Assembly (NCBI GenBank): GCA_035291605.1
Contig: DATDRS010000245.1
Location: forward strand, 1 to 33,906
DNA length: 33,906 nucleotides
Source of the DNA: DATDRS01 sp035291605
GTDB taxonomy: Bacteria > Chloroflexota > Anaerolineae > Anaerolineales > UBA6663
Direction of reading: 5' to 3'
Of the stretch, positions 33,868-33,906 are shown in pieces (within the stretch, counting starts at the first letter, position 1; each line of letters begins with the position of its first letter). The position numbers were made by a program, and so were the translations under genes. The notes beneath the pieces were generated by a model. That model saw only the letters and a list, made by a program, of their open reading frames with translations, made no database searches and was not told where the DNA came from.

Positions 33868-33906
33868 GTGTCCATGTCATTTCGGAATGATGAGCCAGTT
33901 ACTTTC
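33868..33906 (+). CDS. Start of the next gene, cut by the window end
   Basis: GTG 33868 is preceded by GGGAG (33856-33860) and opens a frame reading SMSFRNDEPVTF to the edge. The fragment loosely resembles the start of a 2Fe-2S Mo-hydroxylase subunit, but 13 codons are too few to decide. Confidence 0.35.
   Translation, partial: MSMSFRNDEPVTF

Overview
The window is a high-GC bacterial segment, probably from a Chloroflexota (Anaerolineae-like) genome. This assignment is inference from gene content, frequent GTG/TTG starts and REP-like hairpins; no marker gene here settles it. There are two regions. Positions 1 to about 17,600 are mostly housekeeping and general-metabolism genes, largely on the minus strand. 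Positions about 17,700 to the end are plus-strand and centre on an anaerobic nickel carbon monoxide dehydrogenase (CooS).

Left region: a GltB-like gene entering from the left edge (one-base frameshift near 193) and a small zinc-ribbon gene with a clear promoter lie on the plus strand. A minus-strand group follows: promoter and 5' hairpin, rplU, rpmA, rpmE (L31 fused to an RNA polymerase alpha-CTD-like domain), terminator, tdk, hpt, poly(A) polymerase/tRNA nucleotidyltransferase. Next come a TPR gene, a phosphodiesterase, plus-strand glgX, tRNA-Arg(CCG), and a minus-strand run of a PHP phosphoesterase, PrsW protease, phosphoribosyltransferase, DUF1330 and half-length VOC genes. Between 13,035 and 17,574 an alpha/beta hydrolase and an intact UPF0104 membrane protein lie beside three damaged genes: a UPF0104 remnant, and an FAD oxidase and a glycerol-3-phosphate dehydrogenase that appear joined by one deletion.

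Right region: an XRE-cupin regulator with an excellent promoter and twin palindromic operators is followed by a NifX-like protein, an Mrp-type ATPase, CooS with all expected cluster ligands, an ECF transporter (S, T, A, A), a hydantoinase/dihydropyrimidinase, a zinc ribbon, a CooC-type ATPase, a second-type peptide deformylase, a radical SAM protein, a membrane protein with a Cys cluster, remnants of a molybdenum-hydroxylase operon, a membrane-anchored cytochrome c and a PLP-dependent fold-type II enzyme. No CooF, hydrogenase or acetyl-CoA synthase subunit is visible, so the electron partner of this CODH is unknown.

The strongest structural signal is a 40-bp near-perfect direct repeat (22,297 and 27,334) covering the ribosome-binding site and first codons of the zinc-ribbon gene. 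It brackets the ECF-hydantoinase block and suggests that this block was inserted between cooS and its original neighbours, the zinc ribbon and cooC. The window also holds several independent gene truncations, which points to active rearrangement or, less interestingly, to assembly joins.
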